In this document: piece by piece, positions 25,300 to 34,822 of the stretch
Layout: each line of letters begins with the position of its first letter
How positions within the stretch are numbered: position 1 is the first letter of the stretch
Assembly: GCA_016705685.1 (NCBI GenBank)
Contig: JADJLB010000010.1
Coordinates: 402,501-466,500 of the forward strand
Source: Propionivibrio sp.
Lineage (GTDB): Bacteria > Pseudomonadota > Gammaproteobacteria > Burkholderiales > Rhodocyclaceae
Direction: 5' to 3'
Length of the DNA stretch: 64,000 bases
The notes under the pieces: model-generated
The model's input: the letters and a program-made list of their open reading frames with translations, nothing else
What the model was told of the DNA's origin: nothing
The model's database searches: none
Position numbers and translations under genes: made by a program

Positions 25300-26133
25300 A
25301 TGACGCCTGACGAGTACTGCCAGCAAAAGGCCGCCCACAGCGGCTCCAGCTTTTACTACAGCTTCCTGTTCTTACCCGCCAATCGGCGACGCGCGATCAC
25401 CGCGTTATACGCCTTCTGCCGCGAAGTCGACGATGTCGTCGATGAATGCCAGGATCCTCAGATCGCCGCGACAAAGCTGGTCTGGTGGCGTCAGGAGCTT
25501 GACCGTCTCTTTGCTGGCCAACCGGCGCACCCGGTGATGCAGGCACTGATGCCGGTGGTGGAGGAATTCAGCCTGCCTAAAGAACAGTTTCTTGAAATCA
25601 TCGACGGCATGGAGATGGACTTGCAACAAACGCGTTATCTCGACTTCAAGGCGCTATCGCTTTACTGCTACCGGGTGGCCAGTATCGTCGGATTGCTCGC
25701 GGCGGAAATCTTCGGCTACCAGGATCGCAAAACCCAGAAGTACGCGCACGACCTGGGAATGGCCTTCCAGCTCACCAACATCATCCGCGACGTGGGCGAA
25801 GATGCCCGCAGGGGCCGCGTATACCTGCCCATCGATGAACTTCAACGCTTTGAGGTCCCGGTAGCCGACATCCTCAATGCCCGTTACTCGGACAACTTCC
25901 GGCGCCTCATGGAATTCCAGATCGAACGGGCGCAGCACTACTACACACAAGCCATGGCCGCACTACCCGCCTCCGACCGCAAAGCACAATGTTCCGGTCT
26001 GGTCATGGCGGCGATCTACCGCACCCTGCTCGACGAGATCAGACGCGACGGTTGCCAGGTGCTTAGCCAGCGCACCTCGTTGACGCCGGTCCGCAAACTG
26101 TGGATCGCCTGGCGTACCTGGATTAAGAACTAG
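25300..26133 (+). CDS. hpnD: Presqualene diphosphate synthase HpnD
   Basis: A 277-residue enzyme that condenses two farnesyl diphosphates to presqualene diphosphate. It shows SSFYYSFLFLPANRRRAI, the Asp-rich motif EVDDVVDE, and a second site TNIIRDVGEDARRGRVYLP. The arrangement hpnC-hpnD-hpnE is the classical squalene cassette of hopanoid producers. The C-terminus has the TPVRKLWIAWRT motif usual for HpnD. Confidence 0.95.
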   Translation: MTPDEYCQQKAAHSGSSFYYSFLFLPANRRRAITALYAFCREVDDVVDECQDPQIAATKLVWWRQELDRLFAGQPAHPVMQALMPVVEEFSLPKEQFLEIIDGMEMDLQQTRYLDFKALSLYCYRVASIVGLLAAEIFGYQDRKTQKYAHDLGMAFQLTNIIRDVGEDARRGRVYLPIDELQRFEVPVADILNARYSDNFRRLMEFQIERAQHYYTQAMAALPASDRKAQCSGLVMAAIYRTLLDEIRRDGCQVLSQRTSLTPVRKLWIAWRTWIKN

Positions 26134-26187
26134 AGGGCGAGTGACGAGCGTCCGATCATTCCCGTACGGTACAGCCTGCGCGCGACC

Positions 26188-27489
26188 ATGGGACCCAAGC
26201 TCAGCGTCGCGGTGATCGGTGGTGGCTGGGCCGGACTGGCCGCGGCCGTTGAGCTGGCGGCTGCGGGGCATAAGGTCAGCCTATTCGAGGCCGGCAAGCA
26301 GCTCGGCGGGCGCGCGCGCCGCATCGAGAGCAACGGACACGCTCTCGACAATGGCCAGCATATCCTGATCGGCGCCTATCGAGAAACCTTGCGCCTGATG
26401 AGAACGGTTGGCGCCAGCCCCGATCGGCTGCTCAAGCGACTTCCGCTCGAACTGAATTATCCCGGCGCCGGATTTCGATTGAGACTTCCTCGCCTGCCTA
26501 CACCGTTCAACCTTGCTCTCGGCCTGATGGCGGCCAAAGGCTGCACGTTAAACGACAAGATTTGGGCGATCCGCTTCTTGCGATACCTGCAGGCCCGCGA
26601 CTACCAATTGCTCGCCGATAGCACGGTGACCGGGCTGCTCGATGCACACCGCCAACGCGGCAGCCTGCGTCGCTATCTTTGGGAGCCCCTCTGCGTCGCG
26701 GCACTGAACACCACGCCGCAAGACGCCTCGGCACAGATTTTTGCCAACGTGCTGCGTGATAGCCTGGGCGGTAGCCGCGCCGACACCGACTTGCTGCTGC
26801 CCGCCACCGATCTCGATCAGTTGTTCCCCTGCCTGGCTTCGGAATTCATCCTGGCGCACGGGGGAAGCATCCAATGCTCGACCCGCATCGAACGGATCGA
26901 CCCACAGCTGACGATACGAGGCAACACCTACGACCGAATCATTCTCGCCGTCGCGCCACAACACGCGATGCGTTTGCTGGCATCCCACGAAGAAACGGCG
27001 GCCATCGCCAAGATGCTCGACAGCTACACCTACGAACCCATCGGCACGGCCTATGCCGGGTATCCGCCCGATGTGCGTCTGCCTTGCCCGATGCTCGGCC
27101 TGGACGGCGGAATGAACGGAAAACTGGGGCAATGGGTCTTCGATCGCGGAATACTCGTTGGCACGCCCGGCGTCCTGAGCTTCGTACTGAGCGCGCATGG
27201 CCTCTGGGACGAGCGCGCCGACCCGGCACTGGTCGCCAGTCTGCATGGCGAACTGGAAGAGGCGCTGGGAAAGACGCTGCCGCAACCCCTATGGCATCGG
27301 GTCATTCGCGAGCGCCGTGCCACGTTCTCCTGCCGCCCCGATCTGCCACGGCCCGCAGCACAGACCCCGCTCGGTGGCCTGTGGCTGGCCGGCGACTACA
27401 CCTGCGCCGACTACCCGGCGACATTGGAAAGCGCCGTACGTAGCGGAATTGCCGCCGCCAGAGGAGCCTGCGGCGGCCTCATGTCGTGA
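26188..27489 (+). CDS. hpnE: Hydroxysqualene dehydroxylase HpnE
   Basis: A 433-residue FAD-dependent amine-oxidase-fold enzyme that completes squalene synthesis. The N-terminal dinucleotide motif VIGGGWAGLAAAVELAAAG is followed by LFEAGKQLGGRARR. The C-terminal FAD motif is GLWLAGDYTCADYPATLESA. It ends 8 bases before the convergent feoB. No squalene-hopene cyclase gene follows here, so the fate of squalene must be sought elsewhere in the genome. Confidence 0.94.
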   Translation: MGPKLSVAVIGGGWAGLAAAVELAAAGHKVSLFEAGKQLGGRARRIESNGHALDNGQHILIGAYRETLRLMRTVGASPDRLLKRLPLELNYPGAGFRLRLPRLPTPFNLALGLMAAKGCTLNDKIWAIRFLRYLQARDYQLLADSTVTGLLDAHRQRGSLRRYLWEPLCVAALNTTPQDASAQIFANVLRDSLGGSRADTDLLLPATDLDQLFPCLASEFILAHGGSIQCSTRIERIDPQLTIRGNTYDRIILAVAPQHAMRLLASHEETAAIAKMLDSYTYEPIGTAYAGYPPDVRLPCPMLGLDGGMNGKLGQWVFDRGILVGTPGVLSFVLSAHGLWDERADPALVASLHGELEEALGKTLPQPLWHRVIRERRATFSCRPDLPRPAAQTPLGGLWLAGDYTCADYPATLESAVRSGIAAARGACGGLMS

Positions 27490-27497
27490 CGCTTGTT

Positions 27498-29405
27498 CTA
27501 CCCTGCCCCAAAGGCCAGCGCCAAGCGATACGTAATGAACGAGGCGATATAGGCCAACGTAAACATGTAGCCGGCCAGAATGGCGGGCTTTGCCCAGCCG
27601 CCGGTCTCGCGCTTCACGGTGGCCAGCGTGGATAGGCATTGCGGCGCGAACACATACCAGGCGAGCAGGGACAATGCGGTGGCCAGACTCCAGCTTTGCG
27701 CAATCAGCGGCGCCAGGGCTTGTGCGGTATTTTCACCCGTGGCCGAAAGCGCGTAGACGGTACCTAGCGCGCTCACGGCGACTTCCCGCGCCGCCAGTCC
27801 CGGCACCAGGGCAATGCTGATTTCCCAGTTGAAACCGATTGGTTCGAAGACGACCGCCAGCGCCCGACCCAGCATACCGGCCAGACTGTACTCGATTGCT
27901 GCTCCGCTGGCGCCATCCGGTGGCGACGGGAAACTCGCCAAGAGCCACAGCGCTATGGTCAGGACCAAAATGATGCCACCAACCCGCTTCAGGAAAATCA
28001 ATACCCGCTGCCAGATGCCGATGGCAATATTACGAACCGTTGGCAAATGATAACTCGGCAGTTCCATCATCAGCGGGCGCACTTGACGGCCAGCTGCAGT
28101 AAATCGTTTGAGCATCCAGGCGACAAGAAGCGCGCCGACGACACCGGCAAAGTACAGCGCCAGCAAGACCAGCCCTTGCAGTTCCAGCAGGCCCCATACC
28201 TCACGTTGCGGGATAAAGGCGCCAATCAGCAGCGCATAGACAGGCAGCCGCGCCGAACAGGTCATCAAGGGGGCGAGCATGATCGTCACCAGGCGGTCGC
28301 GTGGATTGGCGATGCTACGCGCGGCCATGATGCCGGGGATGGCGCAGGCGAAACTTGACAGCATCGGAATGAACGAACGTCCGCTCAAACCCACGCTGCC
28401 CATCAGACGGTCGAGCAAGAAGGCCGCGCGTGGCAGGTAGCCCGACTCTTCGAGCACCAGGATGAAAAAGTAAAGAATGACGATTTGCGGCAGAAAGACC
28501 AACACCCCGCCCGCGCCGGCAATCACGCCGTCGACGATCAAACTCTTGAGCCATATTTCCGGCATGATGGCCGATACGGCGGCGCCGACGAGCTGCGTCG
28601 CTTCTTTGATCAGGGCCATCGGCAATTCGGCCCAGGCAAATACCGCCTGAAAGACCAGAAACAGAACCAGCGCCAACAATACCGGCCCGATAGCCGGGTG
28701 CAGCACAATACTGTCAATGCGATCGCTCGGCGTATGCGGGATCACCTCGTCAAGTCCGAGGCGCTGCAGGATATGGCGGACCGCAAGGTGATCGGATTCG
28801 TGGGTGGCCTTCACTTCGTCGGCCCCAACGCCGTGCGATGCGTCGTTCTCCCGGGTTACGGATTGCCAAAGCACCGGGTCGTCAAACATGGCAAGCAATG
28901 GCTCGGCGCCAGCGCTCTGAATGGCGATCGTACTGACTACCGGCAGCCCAAGTTCAATCGCCAGATCCTCGGCAACCACCCGGATGCCACGCTTTTCGGC
29001 CAGATCGGCCATGTTCAAGGCGACAACGCAGGGCAAACCGAGCCGTTTGACGGCCAGCGCCAGTCGCAAATTCCGCCGCAGATTGGTGGCGTCGACCACG
29101 CACACCACCAGATCGGGCCGCTTTTCACCGGCCGCGCGGCCAAAGAGTACGTCACAGGTCACGCGTTCATCCGGCGAGCGCGGATACAGGCTGTATGCGC
29201 CCGGCAAGTCCAGAATGCGCAGCGTCCTCCCGGAGGGCGTCGTCAGGCGCCCTTCCTTGCGCTCGACGGTTACGCCCGCGTAGTTCGCGACTTTCTGCCG
29301 ACTGCCGGTCAGCAGGTTGAACAGTGCCGTCTTGCCGCAGTTCGGGTTGCCGACCAGGGCCAGCAGTGGCCCGCTCGGGTGGAAATGGATGACTGCCTGA
29401 TTCAC
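27498..29405 (-). CDS. feoB: Ferrous iron transporter FeoB
   Basis: A 635-residue inner-membrane Fe(II) transporter. The N-terminal G-protein domain has G1 GNPNCGKTALFN, G3 DLPGAYSL and G4 NMAD. A membrane part with the paired gate regions (FIPMLSSFACAIPGIMAARS) follows. It is shorter than the enteric FeoB because the cytoplasmic tail is reduced; no FeoC gene is visible. Its ATG overlaps the feoA stop (ATGA), so the two are coupled. Confidence 0.96.
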   Translation of the reverse strand: MNQAVIHFHPSGPLLALVGNPNCGKTALFNLLTGSRQKVANYAGVTVERKEGRLTTPSGRTLRILDLPGAYSLYPRSPDERVTCDVLFGRAAGEKRPDLVVCVVDATNLRRNLRLALAVKRLGLPCVVALNMADLAEKRGIRVVAEDLAIELGLPVVSTIAIQSAGAEPLLAMFDDPVLWQSVTRENDASHGVGADEVKATHESDHLAVRHILQRLGLDEVIPHTPSDRIDSIVLHPAIGPVLLALVLFLVFQAVFAWAELPMALIKEATQLVGAAVSAIMPEIWLKSLIVDGVIAGAGGVLVFLPQIVILYFFILVLEESGYLPRAAFLLDRLMGSVGLSGRSFIPMLSSFACAIPGIMAARSIANPRDRLVTIMLAPLMTCSARLPVYALLIGAFIPQREVWGLLELQGLVLLALYFAGVVGALLVAWMLKRFTAAGRQVRPLMMELPSYHLPTVRNIAIGIWQRVLIFLKRVGGIILVLTIALWLLASFPSPPDGASGAAIEYSLAGMLGRALAVVFEPIGFNWEISIALVPGLAAREVAVSALGTVYALSATGENTAQALAPLIAQSWSLATALSLLAWYVFAPQCLSTLATVKRETGGWAKPAILAGYMFTLAYIASFITYRLALAFGAG

Positions 29406-29734
29406 GGCTTTCGCTCCTCAACATAGGCTTGATCAACTGACGCCACACGCACACACGCCGCTTCGGCCCGACGCAAGGCAAAGGTTGATTGGCCAATGCG
29501 CACCACCAGCGGGTCGCCGCCGGGCAAGGCACGCGCCATCAACACCACCTGTTCCCCAATAATGAAACCGATTTCTTCCAGCCAGCGCCCCCATTCAGGC
29601 GCGGCTATCGGCGCCCTGACCCCCTGAACGGTCAGCAATTGACCAATCACCGCGTGATCGAGCGTCGCGCTCGAGCTGCCTTGTTCTATGGGGTTCAAGG
29701 CGCGCCGCCGAACCACTTTATCGCGCCGGCTCAT
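29402..29734 (-). CDS. feoA: Ferrous iron transport accessory protein FeoA
   Basis: A 110-residue small SH3-like protein that stimulates FeoB. The FeoA core is seen in IEQGSSSATLDHAVIGQLLT, IGEQVVLMARALPGGDPLVV and RIGQSTFALRRAEAACVRV. An N-terminal extension and a short acidic tail are present. It overlaps both its upstream neighbour and feoB by ATGA, so three genes form one translationally coupled unit. Confidence 0.88.
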   Translation of the reverse strand: MSRRDKVVRRRALNPIEQGSSSATLDHAVIGQLLTVQGVRAPIAAPEWGRWLEEIGFIIGEQVVLMARALPGGDPLVVRIGQSTFALRRAEAACVRVASVDQAYVEERKP

Positions 29735-30528
29735 TGGAATCGCCAGGTGACGCCGGCGTTGGCGGTGTGTGTCGTCGTACGGGGTTGGTCATTGTCGGCG
29801 CTACGGATCAGGCCAAAGGCGAAGTCTAGATCCTTGCCCGGCGAATAGATCGTGCCGAGTTCGATGAACTTTGTGCGAACCCGCGCACCGCCCGCCCGGA
29901 CGGACTCCACCCCCAGATCCAGGGCCAACTTCCATTTCTCGGTGACATCCCATACCGGGGCAATCGAACCCCGTGCGCTGGTCGAGTCGGGGTTCGAAAA
30001 GTGATCGCGATAGCGATTCCGACCCACGCCGGCATTCAGATGCACGGCGCCGAAAGGCGCTTCTTGCGTGACTATCAGCGTCAAGTCACCGGAGCTCTTG
30101 CCGGTGCCCAAACCGTCGCTTTCACGCTCGGCGCTTACCGGGAAGAATAGCTCCGGTTTGAGCGCCAGGCTGGTCCTGCAGGCGTCATTTTCGTAAAACC
30201 GCCATTTGGCGCCAATCGATGGATTGCGACCGCCGCTCGCGTCGCCACCGGGAGTATCTGAGCGAAGCCTGCCGTAACTTAGTCCGGCAAACACATCAAC
30301 CGATTCGGTCAGCCCACGCGTAAAGACGACGGGCAAGGTCTGTGTTCGTACCGTGCTACCGGCCTTTCTTGCGCGATCTTCGCCGAGCGAAAATTCGAGT
30401 TGCTTGCCGGCGGTTCCCTGAGTACCCGTATCGTCGGTAATCAGCGGCTGGAAGGCAAAGGCCGAAAACGGCATTATGGCGAGTGCCAGATAAAGCACTT
30501 CGCCAGCACAGCGTTGGTACGACTTCAT
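29731..30528 (-). CDS. Predicted outer-membrane beta-barrel protein linked to feoAB
   Basis: A 265-residue protein with a signal peptide (VLYLALAIMPFSAFA) and then alternating amphipathic strands ending in VTWRF, the aromatic C-terminal residue typical of outer-membrane barrels. The start FQPLITDDTGTQGTAGKQLE matches a family of transporter-like barrels related to the MetA phenol-degradation group. Its stop overlaps the feoA start (ATGA), so it is very likely cotranscribed with the iron uptake genes and may admit a ligand across the outer membrane. The ATG at 30528 is used; an ATG at 30543 would add five residues. Confidence 0.7.
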   Translation of the reverse strand: MKSYQRCAGEVLYLALAIMPFSAFAFQPLITDDTGTQGTAGKQLEFSLGEDRARKAGSTVRTQTLPVVFTRGLTESVDVFAGLSYGRLRSDTPGGDASGGRNPSIGAKWRFYENDACRTSLALKPELFFPVSAERESDGLGTGKSSGDLTLIVTQEAPFGAVHLNAGVGRNRYRDHFSNPDSTSARGSIAPVWDVTEKWKLALDLGVESVRAGGARVRTKFIELGTIYSPGKDLDFAFGLIRSADNDQPRTTTHTANAGVTWRFQ

Positions 30529-30572
30529 GGGTGAACGGTACATGGAGAAAATCCTCGGCCCAGCGTTTGTAT

Positions 30573-30615
30573 TATTGAGAACTGTTCGCATCTTATATGG
30601 GAACAGTTCTCAATA
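30573..30615. promoter_or_regulatory. Perfect 15-bp inverted repeat, likely operator of the barrel-feoA-feoB operon
   Basis: TATTGAGAACTGTTC (30573-30587) and its exact complement GAACAGTTCTCAATA (30601-30615) flank 13 bases containing a TATAAG-like -10 on the minus strand. Each arm holds a 9-base site GAAC-N-GTTC; their centres are 22 bases apart, two helical turns. The site lies 45 bases before the barrel gene start. It partly resembles a Fur 7-1-7 site (TGAGAACTGTTCgcA) but is not canonical. Confidence 0.65.
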
Positions 30616-30757
30616 CAAGGATTTTCTACATACGCATCAAGCGCGGCCCAGTCGACCCCTTATTGAAGCACACCGATGCGAGTTGCGAGGGGCGTGCGCA
30701 TTGAGCGGCAGCGGCAAAAACCGCGCTCCCGATTGCGCCTATCGTTGCGTGTTAGGC

Positions 30758-32632
30758 TTACAGTGACCAATCTTCTTCTACGGATTCGGAATTCTCCTGC
30801 AAAACGGGCGCTCCCTCGACATGCTTGACCGGCAGCGTGATGCGGAAAGTCGTCCCTTTGCCGACTTCGCTTTTTACCGCCAGGCGTCCGTTATGGTTCT
30901 GGACGATGCCATAGGACAATGACAGGCCGAGGCCGGTCCCCTTGCCGATCGGCTTGGTCGTGAAAAAAGGATCGAAAATCTTCGCCAGGATTTCGGCGGG
31001 AATCCCGCTGCCCGTATCGGCGATCTCGATCCACACGTTGTTCCCGGCGCAACCCGTGCGGATGGTGATCTTGCCGCGTTCGGTATCGCTCATCGCGTGC
31101 GCCGCATTGACGCAGATGTTCATGATCACCTGATTGATCTGTGTCGGCAGACATTCGATCTCGGGCAACTCGCCGTATTCCTTGACCACATCGGCCTTGT
31201 ACTTGATCTCGTTGGCCACAATATTGAGGGTCGAATCGATGCCCTGATGCAGGTTGGCCATCTGGAAAGTATCCGTGGTATCGACGTGCGAGAAATCCTT
31301 CAGATCCTGGACAATTTTCTTGACGCGGGTGATGCCTTCCTTCGACTCCTGCATCAACTGAGGTATGTCCTCACGCAAAAACTCGATGTCCAGCAACTCG
31401 CGCATCGATTTGATCTGCGCTGCCGTTTGCGGGTCGCCGATCGCCGCTTCCGCTGTCTCGTAAGCAACGAGCATCTCAAAAACATCCTCCAGATATTTTT
31501 CCAGCGAGCCGATATTCGAATGAACGTAGCCGATCGGGTTGTTGATCTCGTGCGCCACGCCCGCGGCGAGCTGGCCGATCGACGCCAGTTTTTCCGATTG
31601 CACCAGTTGTTGCTTGGCGTCCGACAGTTGCGTATTCAGCGCAGTCAACTCGGCATTGCGCCGCATCAGTTCCCGTTCGGCGGCTTCGCGCTTGGCGATA
31701 TCCCCCGCCAATTCCTGGTTGATCTTCGAAAGCTGTTGCGTCCGCCGTTCAACGAGTTCTTCGAGCCCGGCTTGCGCGTTGCGCAATTCCTCCTCGGCAA
31801 CCCGGCGTTCCGTCACGTCCTGCAGCGTCTCGATGGCACCAATGATGTGCCCATCGTCGTCGAGTAGCGGCGCGGCGGTAAAAAACAGCCAGCGTCCGGA
31901 TTCGCCAAAATGCGGAAAAAATCCCTCCGCCTCGAACGCGCCGGACGCCACGGCTGAGCGCTTAAAACGGCCTTCATAAAGCGTATCGAAACCGGACTCG
32001 ATTGCACCGTTGGCGACCAGATCGGCCATGATCGGGCGCTCCTCGGCGTAGAACGGACGCCATTGCTCGTTGGTTCCGATCAGCTCTTGCGCAGGAACGC
32101 CGGTAATTTCCGCACAGGCCTTGTTCCAGTGCGTCACTTTGTGTTCAGCGTCGATGACCAGCGTCGGCACGGGATTGCCGTCGATGATCTGGTTGAGCGT
32201 ACGGCGCATCTGGCGTTGCAGGGAATCGGCGCGTTTGCGCTCGGTCAGATCCCTCAACGAAACAACCACCGTCGGCAGACCCTCGAGAACGATTCTGCTG
32301 AGATGTACCTCAACGGCACACACGGCACCCGACTTGGTCTTGATCTGAGATTCATAACGCGAGGACGCCGCGTCTCCCGCGAGATTTTCCCCATGTCCTT
32401 TTCTGACGCGTTCACGTGTCTGATCGGTAGCCAGATCCAGAAAATCCATGGCCAACAGTTCTGCCCTAGTGTAGCCGCTCAATTCCTCCAGCGCACGATT
32501 GACACTCAAGATGCGCCCCCCGCGATGGAGCATCACGGCTGCTCCGATCGCCTCGATCATTTGCAGACAGAGCTGATCAACACCTTCCGGCGGAAAAGCC
32601 GCTACATTCACTTCGACTCGGGCCTGCTCCAT
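30758..32632 (-). CDS. PAS-domain sensor histidine kinase
   Basis: A 624-residue soluble kinase without membrane segments. It has PAS 1 at about residues 20-130 ([20 protein letters not shown]), PAS 2 at about 150-285 ([20 protein letters not shown]), a coiled coil ([18 protein letters not shown]), a HisKA domain with the phospho-acceptor in [18 protein letters not shown], and an HATPase domain with the DTGSGIP and [10 protein letters not shown] boxes. The ATG at 32632 is preferred because AAGGAG lies 6 bases before it; an in-frame ATG six codons upstream lacks one. It is the last gene of a minus-strand signalling cluster whose response-regulator gene lies two genes upstream. Confidence 0.9.
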   Translation of the reverse strand: MEQARVEVNVAAFPPEGVDQLCLQMIEAIGAAVMLHRGGRILSVNRALEELSGYTRAELLAMDFLDLATDQTRERVRKGHGENLAGDAASSRYESQIKTKSGAVCAVEVHLSRIVLEGLPTVVVSLRDLTERKRADSLQRQMRRTLNQIIDGNPVPTLVIDAEHKVTHWNKACAEITGVPAQELIGTNEQWRPFYAEERPIMADLVANGAIESGFDTLYEGRFKRSAVASGAFEAEGFFPHFGESGRWLFFTAAPLLDDDGHIIGAIETLQDVTERRVAEEELRNAQAGLEELVERRTQQLSKINQELAGDIAKREAAERELMRRNAELTALNTQLSDAKQQLVQSEKLASIGQLAAGVAHEINNPIGYVHSNIGSLEKYLEDVFEMLVAYETAEAAIGDPQTAAQIKSMRELLDIEFLREDIPQLMQESKEGITRVKKIVQDLKDFSHVDTTDTFQMANLHQGIDSTLNIVANEIKYKADVVKEYGELPEIECLPTQINQVIMNICVNAAHAMSDTERGKITIRTGCAGNNVWIEIADTGSGIPAEILAKIFDPFFTTKPIGKGTGLGLSLSYGIVQNHNGRLAVKSEVGKGTTFRITLPVKHVEGAPVLQENSESVEEDWSL

Positions 32633-32665
32633 GCTGCTCTCCTTGTTCATCAGCCCTCACGCATT

Positions 32666-33559
32666 TCAGGTCGACAGCATCTGGCAAGCCCCTTCGAACT
32701 GGGTTTCAACCTCGCCGAAAATCGCCTGGAAATCCTTTTCAACCAGCGTCAGGCTGTCCCATACGCCGCCACACAGCAGCGGGACAAGGCTGGGTGCTCC
32801 TCGAGACAATTCAAGCGCATGCGCGATGACATCGGCAACGTGAACGACTCCGGTCAATGGGGAGTGTTCACAGGCATCAAGCGCGTGGTGACAGGCCACC
32901 GATTCACGGATCGAGCTTGGAAATTTCCAATGCGCGGTCAGCGCCTCACCGATCCCCGCATGATCTATGCCGATCACCGCACGCTCGGCGTCCAGCCACA
33001 GGCAATCATGCGTATTGCGGTACGCCATCACCGCCGTCAAGTGGGCGGGAAAACAGGCGACCAGCACAAGCCGGCCGATGTCGTGCAACAATCCGGCGGT
33101 AAAAGCATTCTCCTCGCTTAGTTTCAGGCGACGGGCGAGTGCTCGCGCGCACAAGGCCGTACCCATGCTGTGGCGCCAAAAGCTGCTGAAATCGAACCCC
33201 GGCACGGCGTTGCGACTGGAAAAACTGCCTGTGACCGCGGCGGCCATCGCCAGTGTCCGCACGCTGCGCAAACCCAGCACGACAACCACATCCTGGATCG
33301 ACGTGACCTTGCCCTGCAAGCCGTAAAAGGACGAATTGGCAACGCGCAGCATCTTCGCCACCAATGCCTGATCGCTGCCGATTTTTTTGGCCAATTGATG
33401 GGTATCGATATTTTCGTCGCCCAGGCTCTGGATCAATTCCATGATCACGGCCGGCAGGGAAGGAAGCGTACCGATCTGACCGACCACCTGTGGCAGTTCG
33501 AGCGCCATGGTGGGTGCTGGCGATGGTTCCCGGGGTGTCGTCTCGCTATGCGTATTCAT
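32666..33559 (-). CDS. HDOD-domain signalling protein
   Basis: A 297-residue protein made almost entirely of an HDOD domain (residues about 25-230): LPSLPAVIMELIQSL, VAKMLRVANSSFYG and TAGLLHDIGRLVL. HDOD proteins resemble HD-GYP and HD phosphohydrolases but usually lack full metal sites, and they act in signalling assemblies. It retains the GLLHDIGRL segment. It overlaps the 61-residue gene upstream by 4 bases and is followed by the histidine kinase after 33 bases. Confidence 0.87.
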   Translation of the reverse strand: MNTHSETTPREPSPAPTMALELPQVVGQIGTLPSLPAVIMELIQSLGDENIDTHQLAKKIGSDQALVAKMLRVANSSFYGLQGKVTSIQDVVVVLGLRSVRTLAMAAAVTGSFSSRNAVPGFDFSSFWRHSMGTALCARALARRLKLSEENAFTAGLLHDIGRLVLVACFPAHLTAVMAYRNTHDCLWLDAERAVIGIDHAGIGEALTAHWKFPSSIRESVACHHALDACEHSPLTGVVHVADVIAHALELSRGAPSLVPLLCGGVWDSLTLVEKDFQAIFGEVETQFEGACQMLST

Positions 33560-33741
33560 TCCCGTTGCCCCCAACGATAGTCGAAAACCATCTGCATCAG
33601 TTGCCGTGTCTGCGCGCTGTCCCCGGCGAGACGGAACAGCTCCTTCAACTGCTGTTCGAGCTGCTCTCGCGCCGCAGATTCACTGGCCACATCGTCTGGC
33701 ATGATGCCATCGATCTTTTGCTCGTCGCTAGCACTGTTCAT
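33556..33741 (-). CDS. Small protein of unknown function (61 aa) in the signalling cluster
   Basis: A short acidic, helical protein (AAREQLEQQLKELFRLAG, then TRQLMQMVFDYRWGQRE). A good AAGGA ribosome-binding site lies 7 bases before the ATG at 33741. The gene overlaps the response-regulator gene by 14 bases and the HDOD gene by ATGA, so it is translationally coupled to both. I recognise no family. The predicted coiled-coil or helix pair suggests an interaction partner of one of its neighbours. Confidence 0.6.
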   Translation of the reverse strand: MNSASDEQKIDGIMPDDVASESAAREQLEQQLKELFRLAGDSAQTRQLMQMVFDYRWGQRE

Positions 33742-34591
33742 CGCCGCTTCCTTCAATATATACAAAAAGCATCAACCTTCCATGCGACGGCGAATCCTCG
33801 CCCATCGAACGACATGAAACCTGCCAGTCGCGGCCGCCATCCGACCAGTTCAGCGTAACGTCACCCACTGCCGGCAATAGCGGCTGCAAAGGTGCAGGCA
33901 GACGGTCGGCGGCCAGGCTGCCGACCAACGGTTGGCCCTGACCTATCACCCTGTCGGCAACGATGTTGGCAAAGACGATCATTCCCGAGTCATCAAAACC
34001 GATGACCGGCAAATGCACCTGCTGGAGAATTTCCTGGGCAATGTCGAGCGTGACGCCGTCAATTGCCAATTGCCGCTCGCGCTCCGCCAGCAGGATGCGC
34101 AATTGCTCGTTGGCTGCGGCCAGCTCCTGGTTGGCGATCTTGACCTGCTCGTGCAGATTCTCATTGTCGTCGGCCAGTTCCTTGTAGCGGAAAGCCTCGG
34201 CGATATTGGCGCGCAGCTGCTCGTCTTCCCAAGGTTTGGTCAGGAATTTGTAGATCGCACCTTCGTTGATGGCATCGGTGATCGACTGCAGCTCGGTATA
34301 GCCCGACAGCACCATCCGCACCGTGTCCGGATAGGCTGTTTTAACGCGGCGCAAAAATTCGACTCCGGTCATGTTCGGCATGCGCTGGTCGGAGACGATG
34401 ACATCGACCGGATGTTGCGCAAGAATCTCCAGGCCCTGTTCGCCGCTGTGGCCGATCAGGATGGTATACCCCTCGCGACGCAGCAGGCGGCGCAGCGAAG
34501 TCAGGATGTTTTCCTCGTCGTCTACCAGCAGCAAGGTGCGCTGGCGCGGTGTATCCGGCAATTCGCTTGCCTTGGTCGTAACGTTGTTCAT
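33728..34591 (-). CDS. Response regulator with REC domain, coiled coil and PAS-like domain
   Basis: A 287-residue protein. The REC domain (about 18-135) has acid pair VDDEEN, phospho-acceptor Asp in VDVIVSDQRMPNMTG, Ser in VLSGYTE and Lys in LTKPWED. A long coiled coil (about 145-185) follows, then a degenerate PAS-like segment (LPVIGFDDSGMIVFANIVAD). There is no DNA-binding or other recognised output domain, so it probably acts by protein contact. The start at 34591 has GGGGGA upstream. Its REC is closely similar to the C-terminal REC of the GGDEF-EAL protein nearby, suggesting duplication. Confidence 0.85.
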   Translation of the reverse strand: MNNVTTKASELPDTPRQRTLLLVDDEENILTSLRRLLRREGYTILIGHSGEQGLEILAQHPVDVIVSDQRMPNMTGVEFLRRVKTAYPDTVRMVLSGYTELQSITDAINEGAIYKFLTKPWEDEQLRANIAEAFRYKELADDNENLHEQVKIANQELAAANEQLRILLAERERQLAIDGVTLDIAQEILQQVHLPVIGFDDSGMIVFANIVADRVIGQGQPLVGSLAADRLPAPLQPLLPAVGDVTLNWSDGGRDWQVSCRSMGEDSPSHGRLMLFVYIEGSGDEQC

Positions 34592-34822
34592 CGACTGTCC
34601 CCCTGCCCATCCCGAGGCAAGCCGGCTCGAAAACATACCGTCGAGCTGAAGGCGCTGCTCACCTCGATCCTCGGCATATGATTATGCATCACAAAATGAG
34701 ACATCGACAAACCCGATCCGGTTCCTGCGTTGACCCGCGCCATGGTTCTTATTTGCTGGGCGTTGCGCACACCCCTCCCTCGAAATTCGGCTCGCGCTGT
34801 TCCGGACAGCGTACGGCATGCC

